The notes: a model not told the origin generated them from the letters alone. Positions 18,901-28,583 are shown, counted from the first letter of the stretch. The stretch: 64,000 nucleotides of DNA from UBA7957 sp965224675 (GCA_965224675.1 CBDDAA010000004.1:744001-808000); one strand, 5' to 3'. Program-made: numbers and translations.

Positions 18901-18982
18901 CGGGGTCAGGTCTTTGATTTTACATGCCTCCTATTGGTCAAAATAAACCAACTCCTAAATATAAAATAAAGACCTGACCCCG
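18901..18982. repeat. 82-bp palindromic element with GGGGTCAGGTCTT ends
   Basis: Perfect 15-bp inverted repeats, CGGGGTCAGGTCTTT (18901-18915) and AAAGACCTGACCCCG (18968-18982), enclose a 52-bp AT-rich core. Ends of the form GGGGTCAGGTCTT are common in proteobacteria near REP-associated (IS200-like) transposases. No such transposase is in this window, so it would have to be mobilised in trans. Only one copy is seen here. Confidence 0.7.
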
Positions 18983-19072
18983 TATACTTATGCCTTATTT
19001 ATACAGGTGGATTTGTGTCCGAAGCTGTTGTTGAAGCTTGCTTTTTTATACTATCATGTTCATACTCAAAAC

Positions 19073-19273
19073 ATGGCTACTATCCGCAAAACAATATCGC
19101 TACCAGCGTAGATCGCAAAACGTCTGGACGCCGAGGCTAAACGGCGAAAAATGTCTGTATCAGCGATCGTGACCGAATTAGTACAACAGCAACCTACAAA
19201 GTTACCCTACGCCGGTTTGATTGATGACGACAAACAAATGTCTCAGAATGTTGAACAGATTCTCGCCGCCTGA
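19073..19273 (+). pseudogene. CopG/RHH-type antitoxin, interrupted by a stop codon
   Basis: The frame encodes a 66-residue ribbon-helix-helix protein: MATIRKTISLPA, a TAG stop at 19109, then IAKRLDAEAKRRKMSVSAIV. The strand motif (TIRKTISLP) and the following helices are classical RHH. The stop falls between strand and helix, so the product is destroyed unless suppressed or restarted. It is directly followed by a PIN-like remnant, as in vapBC modules. Confidence 0.7.
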
Positions 19274-19277
19274 TCAC

Positions 19278-19407
19278 TTGATTATTTGTGATACCGGGCC
19301 AATAGTTTCAGCGATCAACAAAGGTGAGAAACGTAGACATCTGTTCGCAGCAGAACCATTAGCACAATTGTGTAGAAAAATCATCGTTCCTTGGCCTATT
19401 CTGGATT
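19278..19407 (+). pseudogene. PIN-domain toxin remnant (VapC-like)
   Basis: From a TTG 4 bp after the antitoxin stop, the frame reads LIICDTGPIVSAINKGEKRR, the opening strand of a PIN RNase with the first catalytic aspartate (CDTGP), and a second strand, IIVPWPILDF. The frame continues to 19547 but loses similarity and runs into the next gene in another frame. The remaining catalytic acids are missing. With the damaged antitoxin this is a dead toxin-antitoxin pair. Confidence 0.6.
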
Positions 19408-19932
19408 TTGCCCGAATTCAAGAAGGTACCTGGCCACAAAGCCGAGAGAACCAAAAAAATTATTATCAAACTCTTGAACACTGCGATGTTAACACTGCTT
19501 ATAACGGCCTGTGTAACAACTCCATCAGGAGAAACATCCTCAATTGAACCCTTTCACAGTGATGGTTGTTCACTATCACCGAATGGTACTCCTGCTAATC
19601 AAGGCATTTGGTGTCACTGTTGTGTGGAACATGATGTATATTACTGGATGGGTGGGACTAAATCCGGGAGAAAAAAGGCAGATACGCAACTAAGGCAGTG
19701 CATTCAAGATGCGGGTTATCCTACGGTCGCCAGTCTGTATTGGTTGGGGACGCGCCTTGGTGGAAGCCCCTATAGTGACACGTCTTTTCGCTGGGGATTT
19801 GGATGGACACCACCAAGAGCTTATTCTCAACTCACAAAAGAAAATGCGACACTGCTTGAGTTCTACAGCAAACGCTTGAAAAACCTGAGCCAGGAATACT
19901 GCGAAATAGCGCCAGCCAAACTATCGCCTTGA
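19408..19932 (+). CDS. Phospholipase A2-like lipoprotein
   Basis: About 174 residues. A lysine-rich stretch and hydrophobic core end in LITAC (lipidation Cys35), making a periplasmic or surface lipoprotein. The mature part has DGCSLSPNG and CHCCVEHDVYYWMGG, the C-C-x2-H-D active-site core of secreted PLA2 (His75/Asp76). A second block, GGSPYSDTSFRWGFGW, is shared by bacterial proteins of this kind. The start is unclear: TTG 19408 gives the full signal peptide, whereas ATG 19486 leaves only nine residues up to and including the cysteine; no ribosome site decides. The upstream part overlaps the decayed PIN gene. A patatin-like lipase gene follows 16 bp on. Confidence 0.72.
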   Translation: MPEFKKVPGHKAERTKKIIIKLLNTAMLTLLITACVTTPSGETSSIEPFHSDGCSLSPNGTPANQGIWCHCCVEHDVYYWMGGTKSGRKKADTQLRQCIQDAGYPTVASLYWLGTRLGGSPYSDTSFRWGFGWTPPRAYSQLTKENATLLEFYSKRLKNLSQEYCEIAPAKLSP

Positions 19933-19948
19933 GGGACAGAAATAGGCT

Positions 19949-21460
19949 ATGTACAAACTAATTTTAAAATTGCTTATAGTGCTACTTATCAGTATGTTGC
20001 TCGGCTGTTCTTCACGAAACGCTTATTGGAACAAGGACATTCAGGGCGCAATCAACCCTAACAGTTCAAAAGCCAGCCTAGTGGTAAGCCCCCGCGGTCA
20101 GCTTAAAGACACACTCTTTATAATCGCAAGTTCTGGTGGCGGAAGTCGTGCGGCTTATTTATCTGCAATGGTTATGCTGAAACTGGAAGAAACGTTGATT
20201 GCTGGTGCGAATGATGGCAAAACGACAAACCTCCTTGCAGAAGTTGATGCACTCTCAGCAGTTTCAGGTGGAACTTTGCCAGCAGCATATTACTCAATTG
20301 CGAAACAAAAAGGCAAAGCGTGTACCACTGATGAAAGTGCGGATGAAGGCGCTTTGCAATCGCGACCGACCTGGAGCCGCGAACAAGTCAAAAAGAATAT
20401 GTCAAAAAACTTCCAGCTTAGCTGGTTTTTTCGTTGGTTATATCCGCAAAATATATTCAGATTTTGGTTCACCGCCTACGATCGCTCGGACATTATGGCA
20501 CAGGTTTTTGCTAACTCTCTATTCGAGAAAAACTGGAAATATGGAGAATATACCTTCGGCGATATCTGTGATGACAGGCCCAACCTGATTATCAATGCAA
20601 CCAATACAACAGCAGGGGTAAACAAAAATTTCGGGGACAAATTTTCTTTCACAACTGAGCAGTTTGAAAAACTGGACTCTAACCTTGATAGCTACCCACT
20701 TGCCAATGCCGTTATGAGTTCTGCAGCTTTTCCCGCAGCCTTTAACTACACAACATTAAGAGACTTCAGTAGTGGCGGCACAAAAGAGTACCTCCACTTA
20801 TTTGATGGTGGCAACCATGACAACCTGGGTCTGAGTTCAGCTAAGGAAGTTATAATAAACAGCAGCAAAAATTATAGCAATATTGTTGTATTACTAATTG
20901 ATGCCTACACTGAGCCGGTCGGAACTAAAAAAACCGATCCAGAACCAAGAAAAGCGTTCGACTATTTAGTTGATACAAATTTTTTTGACAGTGTTTCAGC
21001 CTTGCTTTCACGAAATCGCGAGTCAACCATCAGTGATTTCAATGAATGTCTAAAAGCGCTATCTCGGCCCGGCGGCACGTGTAGCACTGAGGATTTAGCT
21101 GGTTCTCTTGCTCAAGTTGATCCCCCTAGAGTAATCGGCAACAAAAGTACTTTTTTTTATCACTTAACTTTCCAGGATATTAAAGAAGGCAATAAGGTCC
21201 TGGTAAAGAAGAAAGAAGGTGAAACAGAAATTGAGCTGATCGACGCCTTGAATGCAATCCCAACCTCATTTAATATCTCTAAAGAAAGTATGCGTCATAT
21301 TGAAAAAGCCGTCGATTTACTGCTTGCTGACAACGAGCCATGTTTTGCTCAATTCAAACAGGCTGTCGCTAATCAACCGTTTTTAACAGACAATACTAAT
21401 GCAAGTGAGGAACCTCTGACCTGTTGGTATAGAGCACCCGTCAGGGTTAGTAAACAGTAA
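19949..21460 (+). CDS. Patatin-like phospholipase lipoprotein
   Basis: 503-residue lipoprotein; signal peptide MYKLILKLLIVLLISMLLGC with acylated Cys20. The patatin catalytic parts are present: oxyanion loop SSGGGSRAA (61-69), nucleophile Ser106 in SAVSGGT (first glycine of GxSxG replaced by Ala), and catalytic Asp286 in FDGGNHDNLG. A ~100-residue insertion follows the nucleophile. Together with the adjacent PLA2-like lipoprotein it suggests an envelope or surface phospholipid-degrading pair, attacking either host/prey lipids or self lipids. No dedicated secretion genes are next to them. Confidence 0.85.
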   Translation: MYKLILKLLIVLLISMLLGCSSRNAYWNKDIQGAINPNSSKASLVVSPRGQLKDTLFIIASSGGGSRAAYLSAMVMLKLEETLIAGANDGKTTNLLAEVDALSAVSGGTLPAAYYSIAKQKGKACTTDESADEGALQSRPTWSREQVKKNMSKNFQLSWFFRWLYPQNIFRFWFTAYDRSDIMAQVFANSLFEKNWKYGEYTFGDICDDRPNLIINATNTTAGVNKNFGDKFSFTTEQFEKLDSNLDSYPLANAVMSSAAFPAAFNYTTLRDFSSGGTKEYLHLFDGGNHDNLGLSSAKEVIINSSKNYSNIVVLLIDAYTEPVGTKKTDPEPRKAFDYLVDTNFFDSVSALLSRNRESTISDFNECLKALSRPGGTCSTEDLAGSLAQVDPPRVIGNKSTFFYHLTFQDIKEGNKVLVKKKEGETEIELIDALNAIPTSFNISKESMRHIEKAVDLLLADNEPCFAQFKQAVANQPFLTDNTNASEEPLTCWYRAPVRVSKQ

Positions 21461-21732
21461 ACACTTAATCGCATAATCCAAGCCAGTAAAGGACGAGAAA
21501 CAGCGGGTTTATATCTATGCCATATTAAGCTGGATAGTCATCACCTGACTACTGAATTGCTTGAATCAGCGTCAAACATTGACACCCATGAAACCTTATG
21601 CAGCTGATCAATTAATGACATTGTGCTACCACTGTTGGCCGATTCCGATAGTGCAGGTTTCGACTTTTACTCTTTATCAATGTGTTCGCACTTTCTGTTC
21701 TCTTTTTCGTCTCCAGATGTCTCTCATATTTT

Positions 21733-22566
21733 TCATTGAACGACAACCATGCTTTTCGATTTAAACAGTAAGACGCTATAAATAAACCCCACCGTTATTT
21801 CGGAATTGGTTTCAACCAGTGGTGAGTTCTCAAACACAGATCCGGAAAGGTTGCTTGTTCGTAGAAACCAACTGACAATTCTTTTGCGTGTCTTTGATGT
21901 AAATGTAGCCAGAAAACGATATCCTGCAAAACCGCTATCCGATTTAAATGGCGCACGGTTCTCCGTGACGAAAGGCGCATCTACTGCGTAAAAAATGTCA
22001 TGATATGACGATGTTCCAAACTGAGGTCCAAGGGACAATCCCAAGCGCCAAGGTGTATTTACCAGCTTTAAATCCTGTAAATAGGTGATATCCGGCCAAA
22101 ATGTGTAGCCGGCAGTACGCAGCTGATCCGAAAAAGCAAATGTAGCCCTTATGGGTAGTCTGAGTAACCAGGTACGAGGTGATTTTTTGCTCAGAGTTAT
22201 TTTCAATGATGGGCCTAGTTGCAGTATATTGTCTATATCGGGCATGCCTTTTCGCAAAGCTACATCATCACTATTAATAGTTAAACTGAAATCTGCACTG
22301 AGATCTAATTTTAAACGATTATTTTTGAAGAGCTGCGCACGAACACCTTCATTATCAGATTTAATTATATTACCGCGGTAGATAGGTATTATTGCAGGCA
22401 GTGGAAAGAGCCGCGTATCTTTTGTGCCAGGGTAATAATTCTGGTAGATGGCCCCGGGGCCGACACCAAGCTCAAATAATGGTAATTTTTTTGCGAACGC
22501 TTGTGGCATAAGCGTTATGTTCAACGCGATGAGTACATTAAGTTTTGTAGCTATAGAAAAAGTCAT
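21733..22566 (-). CDS. MipA/OmpV-family outer-membrane protein
   Basis: 277-residue beta-barrel protein with signal peptide (cleavage near PQAFAKK). The N-terminal mature block FELGVGPGAIYQNYYPGTKD and then FPLPAIIPIYRGN are typical of the family, followed by repeated amphipathic strands. MipA-type proteins act as scaffolds for murein enzymes in E. coli or as adaptation porins in Vibrio. The C-terminus ends in VVVQ rather than an aromatic residue, slightly unusual for a barrel. Confidence 0.8.
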   Translation of the reverse strand: MTFSIATKLNVLIALNITLMPQAFAKKLPLFELGVGPGAIYQNYYPGTKDTRLFPLPAIIPIYRGNIIKSDNEGVRAQLFKNNRLKLDLSADFSLTINSDDVALRKGMPDIDNILQLGPSLKITLSKKSPRTWLLRLPIRATFAFSDQLRTAGYTFWPDITYLQDLKLVNTPWRLGLSLGPQFGTSSYHDIFYAVDAPFVTENRAPFKSDSGFAGYRFLATFTSKTRKRIVSWFLRTSNLSGSVFENSPLVETNSEITVGFIYSVLLFKSKSMVVVQ

Positions 22567-22840
22567 ATAAACGGCATGCGATTGATTTTAGCTGTGCTAC
22601 TTTATCACGTTGATGTTTTGTGAGCATCTGATTTCATACAAATGATGGTAGATTATGCGGCTCAATCGAACCATGGCCTTCCTGCCCTTCGTGATTAAAT
22701 CAACGACTATTTTGTTAAACAAAGCAGCTGTAGGCATTACAGGGAAATGATTGGAATATTTTGACAAAATAGCAGGAATGGAAAAGTAATTGGGATCAGG
22801 TAAAAGTAATATGCTGGCGAACCCTTTGTTAAGGAACGGT

Positions 22841-23692
22841 ATGAGCAAAAAAATACATAATGAAAGAATGAGCAAGGTTGTACAGTACATTGAAGATAAT
22901 CTTGATACTGAAATTGAGCTATCGAAATTGTCAAAAATCGCTTGTTATTCTGAGTTTCACTTTCATCGTTTATTTCGTTCATATGTCAGTGAAAGTGTCT
23001 ATGGATATAGAAAGCGATTGTTATTGGAAAGAGCAGTGAAGCAACTGTTGTATTCAGGTGACAGTATAACGGAAATTTCATTTAAATGTGGTTATGAAAA
23101 TCAATCATCATTCAATAAAGCATTCAAAAAAAATTTTTCATATACGCCAAGTCAGGTTCGTAAACAAAGAGTTTCGGTTAATACAATAGTCATTCAACTA
23201 AATAGTAAACCAGGTATTGATATGAAGCCAGAAGTTAAAACCATTAAAGAAATAAATGTTATTTGTGCAAGGGAGAAAGGTGTTTATGCTGAAGCAGCTC
23301 CCAAGGCATGGGATAGAATAATGAAATTTTCTTATTCGAATAAATTAATGACGGCAAGCGTAAGGACTATTGGGATATCTCATGATGACCCAAATGTTAC
23401 TGATCCTAACCACATTCGATATGATGCTTGTGTAGATATAGATGCTGATATTTCTATGGAGAACAATCTGACAAAGCAAACTATTTCCGCTGGAAAATAC
23501 GCAATGTTTTTGCATGTGGGTGCTTACGAAAAATTGCAGAACACCTATGCGTATATTTTCAATGAGTGGTTACCTGATAGCGATCATTCATTGCGGGATG
23601 AAAAATCCTGTTTTGAAATTTATTTGAATAAAGACCCAAGGAGGACAAAACCAGAGAACCTTAGAACAGAAATATACATTCCTCTTGATTGA
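22841..23692 (+). CDS. AraC-family regulator with GyrI-like effector domain
   Basis: 283 residues. The double HTH is N-terminal (about residues 8-105; YSEFHFHRLFRSYVSESVYGY, then CGYENQSSFNKAFKKNFSYTPSQVR). A GyrI/AraC_E_bind effector domain fills 130-283 (YAEAAPKAWDRI, SAGKYAMFLHVGAYEKLQNTY). This SoxS/Rob-like order is typical of multidrug or stress regulators. I chose the ATG at 22841, which has an AAGGA site; the open frame extends to 22790. Confidence 0.9.
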   Translation: MSKKIHNERMSKVVQYIEDNLDTEIELSKLSKIACYSEFHFHRLFRSYVSESVYGYRKRLLLERAVKQLLYSGDSITEISFKCGYENQSSFNKAFKKNFSYTPSQVRKQRVSVNTIVIQLNSKPGIDMKPEVKTIKEINVICAREKGVYAEAAPKAWDRIMKFSYSNKLMTASVRTIGISHDDPNVTDPNHIRYDACVDIDADISMENNLTKQTISAGKYAMFLHVGAYEKLQNTYAYIFNEWLPDSDHSLRDEKSCFEIYLNKDPRRTKPENLRTEIYIPLD

Positions 23693-24262
23693 AAAGAGAT
23701 TTTCGGAACGCCGGATTTATTGCTGTCACCAGATTTAAATTTTGTACTTTCTGAGAAGTGACATCAAGTTAAGTTGAAGGCAAATTCGAGTCGCTGGAGG
23801 TTTCATACCTCCGGCTCACACAGTTTGAATAAGTTGAAATGTTGATACTGCTGAGCATGTTAGCATGCAGTAGAACTTTTTTTAAAAGGTGGTCTTATAA
23901 GTTATTCTCAAGACAGCGTTTGGTATTTTAAGTTTCTATCGTCGGTCACAATCAATGGCTTAAATGCAACAGTATTTGTTGTATTTAATTGAAGAATTTT
24001 TAATGCAAATCATTAAGTTGTGGTTTATTTGTCTAAAATAAACCAGTGATACCATTTTTTTGACATTTCCCCTACTGAAATATTTTTTTGTGTTTTTTGC
24101 AACTAATTCCGATCTGTTGTGTCAATCAGCACAAGAAATCCTTTCTTCCTCTCAATGTTAGGAGGCTTTCTGTATTTGTGGTTCAACCGCAATAATATTG
24201 GAGCGCGTAATAACAATTATCGAAGGAGCAAGCAATTTATTCAGCCTATTGAGGGAATTATT
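23693..24262 (+). promoter_or_regulatory. Long AT-rich region before the porin gene
   Basis: About 570 bp without a gene. It holds a short hairpin, GGAGGT (23796-23801) / ACCTCC (23807-23812), without a T-run, and increasingly AT-rich DNA toward the porin start. Long AT-rich leaders are common for regulated porins. I cannot place a promoter with confidence. Confidence 0.4.
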
Positions 24263-25198
24263 ATGAAATTCAGCCTTACAGCTATTGCAGTAACAATATC
24301 TCTACTTTATCTGTTACCTTTGTCTGCTTTTGCAGAAAGCCGCTTTTATGGCAGTGTTCGTATTGGTCTAGAGCACAGCGATCCAGGAGGTGAAGCGGAT
24401 GCCCAGACTGTATTTAGAAATTGGGCCTCTCGAATGGGTTTCCAGGGCGAAACCGAAATGGAGAATGGCTTAACCGGATTTGGTAAATATGAATGGGGAG
24501 TGGACACAGCTTCCAATAATAACGGTAATGGCGCATTGAGTACTCGTCATGCTTATGTCGGGGTTAAGGGTGATTTTGGATCTTTGCTCATTGGTCAAAC
24601 TTATCACACTTGGTATAACACGATTATCGGACCTGTGGATCAACCGTGGTGGGGCAGTTGTAATGGTTGTATTTCCTATACAGGTCGAACTGGTCAAGCA
24701 CTAACTTACAGCGGAGATTTTGGCGTGGTTAAGGGTGGAGCCACAATATATATGGTTGATGGGGGTGAAGACTCTCTCGATGGATTTGAAGTAGGTGCTT
24801 CATTTGACGCTGGCCCTGTAAAAATAGGTGTCGCTATGCAGGATTTGGATGATCCAAATCTCGACCCTGAAGCTACAATTGGTATTGTGGTGGCAGGTGA
24901 TGCAGGACCCGTGACTTATGCGTTTAATATAACTTCTCAGGATGCGGCTGTTAAGGGTGGGGAAGATGCTACAGGAATAGATCTGTATGCTGGATTTGGC
25001 AACGCCTACATCGATATCGGGCAGATTGATCAAGGTAACAAGCCTTTTGGTGTAACTTTGGGTTATACCTATTCCGTTGGAAAACAAACAACCATGTGGT
25101 TTGAGGCTCAGACCGTTGATCCGGATGCGAAGGATGAAAATGGTAAAGACCTGGATAATCAGAATACACTTCGGGTAGCCCTAAAGCATGATTGGTAG
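24263..25198 (+). CDS. Gram-negative trimeric-type porin
   Basis: 311-residue outer-membrane porin. The start at 24263 has a GAGGGAA ribosome site and gives a clean signal peptide ending SAFAES. The mature protein opens with RFYGSVRIGLEH, typical of general porins, contains SRMGFQGETEMENGLTGFGKYE, alternates amphipathic strands, and ends in a terminal Trp (ALKHDW) as required for BAM recognition. Loops are rich in Asp/Glu (EDSLDG, DPNLDPEA). A strong inverted repeat just downstream should terminate it. Confidence 0.92.
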   Translation: MKFSLTAIAVTISLLYLLPLSAFAESRFYGSVRIGLEHSDPGGEADAQTVFRNWASRMGFQGETEMENGLTGFGKYEWGVDTASNNNGNGALSTRHAYVGVKGDFGSLLIGQTYHTWYNTIIGPVDQPWWGSCNGCISYTGRTGQALTYSGDFGVVKGGATIYMVDGGEDSLDGFEVGASFDAGPVKIGVAMQDLDDPNLDPEATIGIVVAGDAGPVTYAFNITSQDAAVKGGEDATGIDLYAGFGNAYIDIGQIDQGNKPFGVTLGYTYSVGKQTTMWFEAQTVDPDAKDENGKDLDNQNTLRVALKHDW

Positions 25199-25258
25199 AG
25201 GTGAGAAACAGGGATAAATTATTAACTGTGGGTTTCTCAAACGATTGTTTGTACTAAA

Positions 25259-25290
25259 TATACCGGCTGTTGTAATAAACAGCCGGTATA
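25259..25290. terminator. Bidirectional terminator hairpin between porin and ABC genes
   Basis: A perfect 13-bp inverted repeat, TATACCGGCTGTT (25259-25271) and AACAGCCGGTATA (25278-25290), with a 6-base loop, lies between the convergent porin and ABC-importer genes. There is no long T-run on either side, but stem strength and position favour a shared terminator. Confidence 0.75.
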
Positions 25291-25349
25291 TTATGATGAA
25301 TTTATTCGAAGTCACCCTGACAATCGTATCTACACACCGTATAAATCTA

Positions 25350-26423
25350 TCATTGTAGTATTGGCGCAACACCAGGCGGTGTAATAAGTGCTTTTGCGCT
25401 ATCGCCAATTGCAAATTCCTCTGTTCCTGTTGCAGCAACCAAAAAAAGCGTTTGTTCTCCCCATTTGACAGAATATTCGGTTGCCGCACCAATATAGGCT
25501 TTTGCTGTAATTGTGCAAGGCAGTCCTGATCGAGAGCTATCCCCTGCCGGGATTAGAGTGAGCGCTTCGGGGCGGATTGCAATTTCAACCTTTTTGTTTT
25601 CACCCCCGGGTACATGAAAATCTACCTCTAACTCTATATTATCAATTAACAGTGTTTGTTTTTCACCGCTGTTGATGATTTTACCTTCAATAATATTGGC
25701 ATCACCCATAAAGGTTGCAACAAATCGTGAATTGGGTTGCAGGTATAAGTTTTTAGGGGATCCTTGCTGGGCAATGTTGCCATCTTTCATGACCACCACA
25801 TCGTCGGAAACCGCTAGCGCCTCGTCTTGATCGTGAGTCACATAAACCGAAGTGACGCTTAATTCCTGTTGTAACCGACGTATGTCTTCACGCATCTGCC
25901 GCCGCAACTTACTATCGAGATTGCTCAGGGGTTCATCGAATAGCATAACTTTTGGTTGTAGTATCAAAGCGCGCGCAACAGCCACGCGTTGCTGTTGTCC
26001 ACCTGACATTTGATCGATATAGCGACCCTGAAAACCGTCGAGTCCGACCGAATCCAGTGAGTCCTTTACTCGTTGACGTCGTTCTTCAGCTGACACACCT
26101 TGCATTTTTAATCCGTAACCGACATTGTTCTCAACGTTCATATGTGGGAACAGCGCATAGGATTGAAATACCATCGCTACATCACGTTGACTGGCGGAGA
26201 GTACAGAGACATCATCGTTGCCAATAATAATCTGTCCTGATGTTGGAAGTTCCAAACCTGCAATTAATCGAAGAATTGTTGTCTTTCCACAACCGGAAGG
26301 TCCAAGCAATGTGGTTAGACTACCAGCCTTAATATCAAGATCGATATTATGCAAGACGGTATTTTCCCCAAAGCGCTTTACAACATTGATTAACTGCACG
26401 CGACTCGAATCCTGTTTTTTCAT
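25350..26423 (-). CDS. Fbp/Afu/Pot-type ABC importer ATPase
   Basis: 357-residue ATPase, last gene of a minus-strand importer operon. Walker A is GPSGCGKT (41-48), the signature MSGGQQQRVAVARAL, Walker B VMLFDEPLSNLD and the switch histidine YVTHDQDEA. A C-terminal TOBE regulatory domain (~residues 240-355) follows. This domain set is shared by iron(III), spermidine/putrescine, thiamine, phosphonate and hexose-phosphate importers, so the substrate must come from the binding protein. Confidence 0.93.
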   Translation of the reverse strand: MKKQDSSRVQLINVVKRFGENTVLHNIDLDIKAGSLTTLLGPSGCGKTTILRLIAGLELPTSGQIIIGNDDVSVLSASQRDVAMVFQSYALFPHMNVENNVGYGLKMQGVSAEERRQRVKDSLDSVGLDGFQGRYIDQMSGGQQQRVAVARALILQPKVMLFDEPLSNLDSKLRRQMREDIRRLQQELSVTSVYVTHDQDEALAVSDDVVVMKDGNIAQQGSPKNLYLQPNSRFVATFMGDANIIEGKIINSGEKQTLLIDNIELEVDFHVPGGENKKVEIAIRPEALTLIPAGDSSRSGLPCTITAKAYIGAATEYSVKWGEQTLFLVAATGTEEFAIGDSAKALITPPGVAPILQ

Positions 26424-26492
26424 GTTACTTTTCTCAATGCAGACCTATCAACGCAGCAGACTCCATCAATACGACTTTGTTGGAGTATTAGT

Positions 26493-28583
26493 CTATACAC
26501 GTTCAATTCTGGAACGTCCGATAAATTTTTCTATCAGCAATATCACCGTTAACATAGTGACAATCAATACGGAGCCATAGCTGATGGCCTGACCGTAGTC
26601 GCCGTCTTCAACCCGTCCGATGATGTAGGTGGTAGCCACCTGTGTTTCTGCGGTGACAAGAAAAATAATGGCGCTAACAGTGGTCATTGATTTTACAAAA
26701 CTGAAAATAATTGCCGATATCAATGCAGGGCGCAGCAAGGGAAGAACGATTGTAAAGATTGTTCGAATAGAGCTGGCACGCTGCGTCAGTGAGGCTTCTT
26801 CCAACGATTTGTCAATTTGCGAAAGCGCAGAAATACCTGAGCGGATACCGACTGGCATATTTTTAAAGATAAATGAAATGACAATGATCATGGCTGTTCC
26901 ATTGATCATTATGGGTGCCGTATTGAAAGCCAGAACATAGCTGATACCGATCACAGTGCCCGGTATTGCAAAACTAATCATAGCGCTAAAATCCACTGCA
27001 CCGCGTCCTACAAAGCGTTTTCGTGTTGTTACGTACGCAATCAAAAGGCCCATAAGTGCTGTTAACGGAGCGCCGATGGCGGCAAACTTAAGCGTCGTTA
27101 AATAGGACGGCCAGGCACCATAATCCATGCCACGTGCCCAGAGCTCTTCATAGTGGGCCAGGGTAGGTGTGTAGTCAGCACCCCAATTAACGACAAATCC
27201 TCCTATTAGGATGCTGCCGTACAAAATGGCTGTAAAGGCCATCCAGATAAGTGTGACAGTGCTGCAGACGATGCGCACTACACGAGGTAGTGGTTGAAAA
27301 TATCCACCGGAGCCTTTACCCGTTACGGTGACATAGGATTTTTTTCCTATCCATTGCCGCTGTATTAAAAAGGCCAGCAATGAGAACATCAGTAGTAAAA
27401 TACCCAACGTGGCTGCGCGGGCATAGTCAAGTTGGGCGCCAACAATACTAAAATAAATTTCGGTAGCCAATACATCGTAGTCACCCCCTAACACCATAGG
27501 GTTGCCAAAGTCTGCTAATGACGATATGACCGCTAGTAAAAATGCATTGGCAATTCCGGGTCTTAACAACGGAAGAGTCACATGAAAAAAAGTTTGTGAG
27601 TCCGATGCCCGCATGGTCACAGACGCTTCTTCAACTGCTGGATTAATCGTTGAAACCATGCCAATCAATAACATGAAACATATCGGTGTGAATGACAGGG
27701 TTTGTGCGAGGAACACTCCCCAGAATCCATATATGTAGGCTGATCGGTGAAACCAACCTTCATTTCCATCGCCAATAAACAAACCATCATTACCAAACAG
27801 GGCTAAAATTCCATCATTGATAGTGCCATTACGGCCAAAGATTAGAATGAGTGAGAGTCCGATAACAAAGGGAGGTGTGATTATCGGCAGCATTGAAAAA
27901 ATACGTGTCACGCCCTTTAGGCGCTGAGTGATTCGCACCGAATATAAGGCAAAGGCCAATCCCAAAAATGTTGATGAAAGTCCAACGGTGACTGCAAGCT
28001 TGAGGGAGTTCGAGAGTGTTCGGCCAACACCAAATGACGTTATATTGTTATAAAACGCCATGGGCGTAAATGTTCCGTCTTCCAGAAACAACACTTTAGA
28101 AAAAATAGTTGATATTGGAAATAGTACAAACACACAGATTGACGCCATAATTAAAACAATGGCGCCCGTCATAAATGGATCCCCTTGAATGAACCCCATA
28201 CGGGCAAGAGCGAGGGAGAAAATAGACAATAACAGAATCAGTTGAATAGCTGCGCCATAACCCAGTGATTCTTTGAACAGGGCGGCCGTAATAAGAATCA
28301 GCAGGAAAGTGCCTGATGATAACAGGGCATCAAGCAGGTGTTTATTTGATTTAGAGTGCCACCAGGGCTGAACAAGAAGAGTGACAAATGTGATCAGTGT
28401 TATAAGGGAGGTATTAACGCTTTTCCACGAATATGCGTTGAATATTTCGCTTTTGGTGGATTCGAAAAGACCGTATTCCAGTCCCTGCCAGGGAATCACC
28501 AACCATACCAAAAGCCCGAAAATAATAAGCCATGTGCGAGGCACAATAGAAAACAGTGGGTCAGACGAGGGAGATGTGTTCAT
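26493..28583 (-). CDS. Fused two-domain ABC importer permease (FbpB/AfuB type)
   Basis: About 696 residues with some 12-14 membrane segments and two permease modules in one chain. Each module has its coupling loop: EEASVTMRASDSQTFFHVTL in the first and EEASLTQRASSIRTIFTIVL in the second. The fused form, with an FbpA-like receptor, is typical of FbpABC/AfuABC-type systems. The frame begins at a TTG at 28613; I prefer the ATG at 28583 (MNTSPSSDPL) although neither has a clear ribosome site. Confidence 0.9.
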   Translation of the reverse strand: MNTSPSSDPLFSIVPRTWLIIFGLLVWLVIPWQGLEYGLFESTKSEIFNAYSWKSVNTSLITLITFVTLLVQPWWHSKSNKHLLDALLSSGTFLLILITAALFKESLGYGAAIQLILLLSIFSLALARMGFIQGDPFMTGAIVLIMASICVFVLFPISTIFSKVLFLEDGTFTPMAFYNNITSFGVGRTLSNSLKLAVTVGLSSTFLGLAFALYSVRITQRLKGVTRIFSMLPIITPPFVIGLSLILIFGRNGTINDGILALFGNDGLFIGDGNEGWFHRSAYIYGFWGVFLAQTLSFTPICFMLLIGMVSTINPAVEEASVTMRASDSQTFFHVTLPLLRPGIANAFLLAVISSLADFGNPMVLGGDYDVLATEIYFSIVGAQLDYARAATLGILLLMFSLLAFLIQRQWIGKKSYVTVTGKGSGGYFQPLPRVVRIVCSTVTLIWMAFTAILYGSILIGGFVVNWGADYTPTLAHYEELWARGMDYGAWPSYLTTLKFAAIGAPLTALMGLLIAYVTTRKRFVGRGAVDFSAMISFAIPGTVIGISYVLAFNTAPIMINGTAMIIVISFIFKNMPVGIRSGISALSQIDKSLEEASLTQRASSIRTIFTIVLPLLRPALISAIIFSFVKSMTTVSAIIFLVTAETQVATTYIIGRVEDGDYGQAISYGSVLIVTMLTVILLIEKFIGRSRIERV

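Noticed and set aside
23788..23820. Hairpin with a tRNA-3'-end look (CCTCCGGCTCACA)
   Set aside because: No complete cloverleaf, anticodon or acceptor stem can be built around it; the arms are only 6 bp and there is no T-run for a terminator.
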